A stretch of 64,000 nt of DNA from Burkholderia sp. 8Y (GTDB lineage: Bacteria; Pseudomonadota; Gammaproteobacteria; Burkholderiales; Burkholderiaceae), in NCBI RefSeq assembly GCF_902506145.1, contig NZ_LR733520.1, positions 2,091,476-2,155,475 on the forward strand, written 5' to 3'. Each line of letters starts with the position of its first letter. The first letter of the stretch is position 1. Below the pieces are notes generated by a model. The model was not told the origin of the DNA, searched no databases, and worked only from the letters and a program-made list of their open reading frames with translations. A program made the translations under genes and the position numbers. Positions 62,854 to 64,000 of the stretch are shown here, in pieces.

Positions 62854-63912
62854 GAGCGCCATCAAGGTCCAGCCAACTGGCGGCTAACGCAATGCAGAGC
62901 ATTCCGAATGCAACGACGTAATAACCACGGTGAAAGTAGGTGTCCAGCCAACCGAGCGCGCCGACGAAGCTCTGGAAGTAGAACGCTCCGTTGAGCTTCA
63001 AGGTCGTGGCGGCGATTGCAAGCACTTTGCCCGGATGCTGAAAAAGGTAGAGCAGTTGCCTCGATACCGAATGAGAAGGCCCGAAGTCGGACCACGCGTG
63101 GTATCCGAAGGCAAACACTACCAGGGCCGACAAGGCGACCGTCATCGCCATAAAGATGAGGCGGCGACCCCACTCATACTTACCCGATCGATCGGACATG
63201 TTCAGTCCCGGATACAGCAGCATGACAAGCAGACCTGCAAGAGGCGGCCGCGCCGATATACAGATCACAAGCGCCGCTACAACGAGCGCAGCGTACTTGC
63301 CGGCGAATGGGCGCTGTTCATAACTCAGTCTGTCCATAGCAGCTATGCTGAGGAAACAAAGAGGCAGCACAGTGACCTCCTGGCTCACGTCATCATCGTG
63401 GTCGGCAACAAGCCGGTCGCGAAAATCAGAATAGAAGTGCGGCGCGAAATGGCGACAGCCAGAGCCGTCAATGCGATGCTGAATACGAGCCCCGCCGCAC
63501 AGGCGAGCGCATATGTGGTGTGGATGCGCATGCCGGCAACGCGCCCCGCGGCGATGGCCAGAACCTGCGGCACGTAGGCGAACGCGGGATAGATCGCGGT
63601 ATTCGGAAAGCTGACTCTTTCCATGCGCCCGGACCAGACAAGGTCGTCGGTGGCCGTTCGTAGAGCGCTCGTCGCTTTTGCCTCCATGTGAAACGGAATC
63701 AACGAATACGCGTTCGCAAAAGCAATCGCCGAAGCGTCAACGTCCCCGCCTGACGTGTCGTCGTATCTCTGGCCGAGCCAATGACCGTCTGCGATCTGCG
63801 CGGAGCGAAAGAAATGCGCGAGCGCATCAGGCGTCTGAAACGGTGGAGTAGCCAGCAGAAGAAAGAGTCCGGATGCCAGCGAATAGACCAGCAATAGCGC
63901 GCAAAGCTTCAC
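62854..63912 (-). pseudogene. DUF2142-type membrane protein, frameshifted and truncated by IS
   Basis: Two adjoining frames encode one domain. Frame A (63912 down to 63385) has a hydrophobic N-terminus, then TPPFQTPDALAHFFRSAQIADGHWLG, a DUF2142 hallmark, and ends LLPTTMMT. Frame B (63388 down to the IS edge) resumes SQEVTVLPLCFLS, with SFVGALGWLDTYFHRGYYVV, another hallmark. The overlap GTGA at the join means a one-base indel splits the domain. The C-terminal third is lost at the IS right end. The frame is also open to the window edge upstream of GTG 63912, so the true start may lie outside. Confidence 0.72.
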
Positions 63913-64000
63913 CGGAAGTGGTAGGCGCGATCTGGCGAAACGTTGAAGCGGATTCCGTCGGCATGAGAGTTGTGTTTGATTGAGATTCGGGATCCGCAGC

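Overview
The window is GC-rich DNA from a Burkholderiaceae bacterium, most likely Paraburkholderia, Caballeronia or Burkholderia. This rests on the gene order (Urt urea transporter, urease, then waaA, a Kdo hydroxylase and waaC), on the colanic/cepacian-type exopolysaccharide block, and on an O-antigen end that resembles wbiF-wbiG-wbiH-wbiI. No sequence search could be run, so the genus is an inference.

Layout. 1-10594 (+): the urea ABC importer (urtA 3' end, urtB-E) followed by urease and its accessory genes (ureD, ureA, ureB, ureC, ureE, ureF, ureG), closed by a hairpin terminator. 10658-15891 (-): a small disordered protein, then lipid A-core genes waaA, a Kdo 3-hydroxylase and waaC, then a phosphomannomutase/phosphoglucomutase. 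16350-21858 (+): a polysaccharide assembly block with a Wzx flippase, GT2 and GT4 transferases, galE and a WecA-like initiating transferase. 21952-30304 (mixed strands): GT4 transferases, a second Wzx, an acyltransferase and a Wzy-like polymerase. 30298-45600 (mainly -): a colanic-acid-like exopolysaccharide locus with manC, wcaJ, wza, wzc, gmd, fcl, two GT4 transferases, a WcaF-type acetyltransferase and a GMC oxidoreductase. 45798-52950: two paralogous DJ-1/AraC regulators on either side of a long AT-rich intergenic region, a lipoprotein glycoside hydrolase, a GDP-mannose hydrolase and galU. 52990-54636 (+): a PAP2 membrane protein and a LysR regulator. 54979-59844 (-): an O-antigen tail (WbpM/WbiI, WbiH, WbiG, GT2). 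59845-64000: a decayed stretch holding an intact IS3-family element with two different truncated genes at its ends, one of them a DUF2142 membrane protein that also carries a frameshift.

How the genes work together. The Urt genes import urea, and urease with its Ni chaperones splits it. In the polysaccharide region, ManB/ManC, Gmd/Fcl, GalU and GalE would supply GDP-mannose, GDP-fucose, UDP-glucose and UDP-galactose. WcaJ, the WecA-like enzyme and WbiH could each start a lipid-linked repeat unit. GT enzymes extend the units, Wzx flips them, Wzy polymerises them, Wzc and Wza control and export the chain, and WcaF/acyltransferase enzymes decorate it. The GH lipoprotein and the two unusual regulators beside the exopolysaccharide locus look like the most distinctive accessory parts.

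I found no tRNA, rRNA, CRISPR array or phage. The best candidates for something not well described are the regulator/GH/AT-rich-DNA module at 45.8-53 kb and the GMC oxidoreductase placed inside an exopolysaccharide operon.
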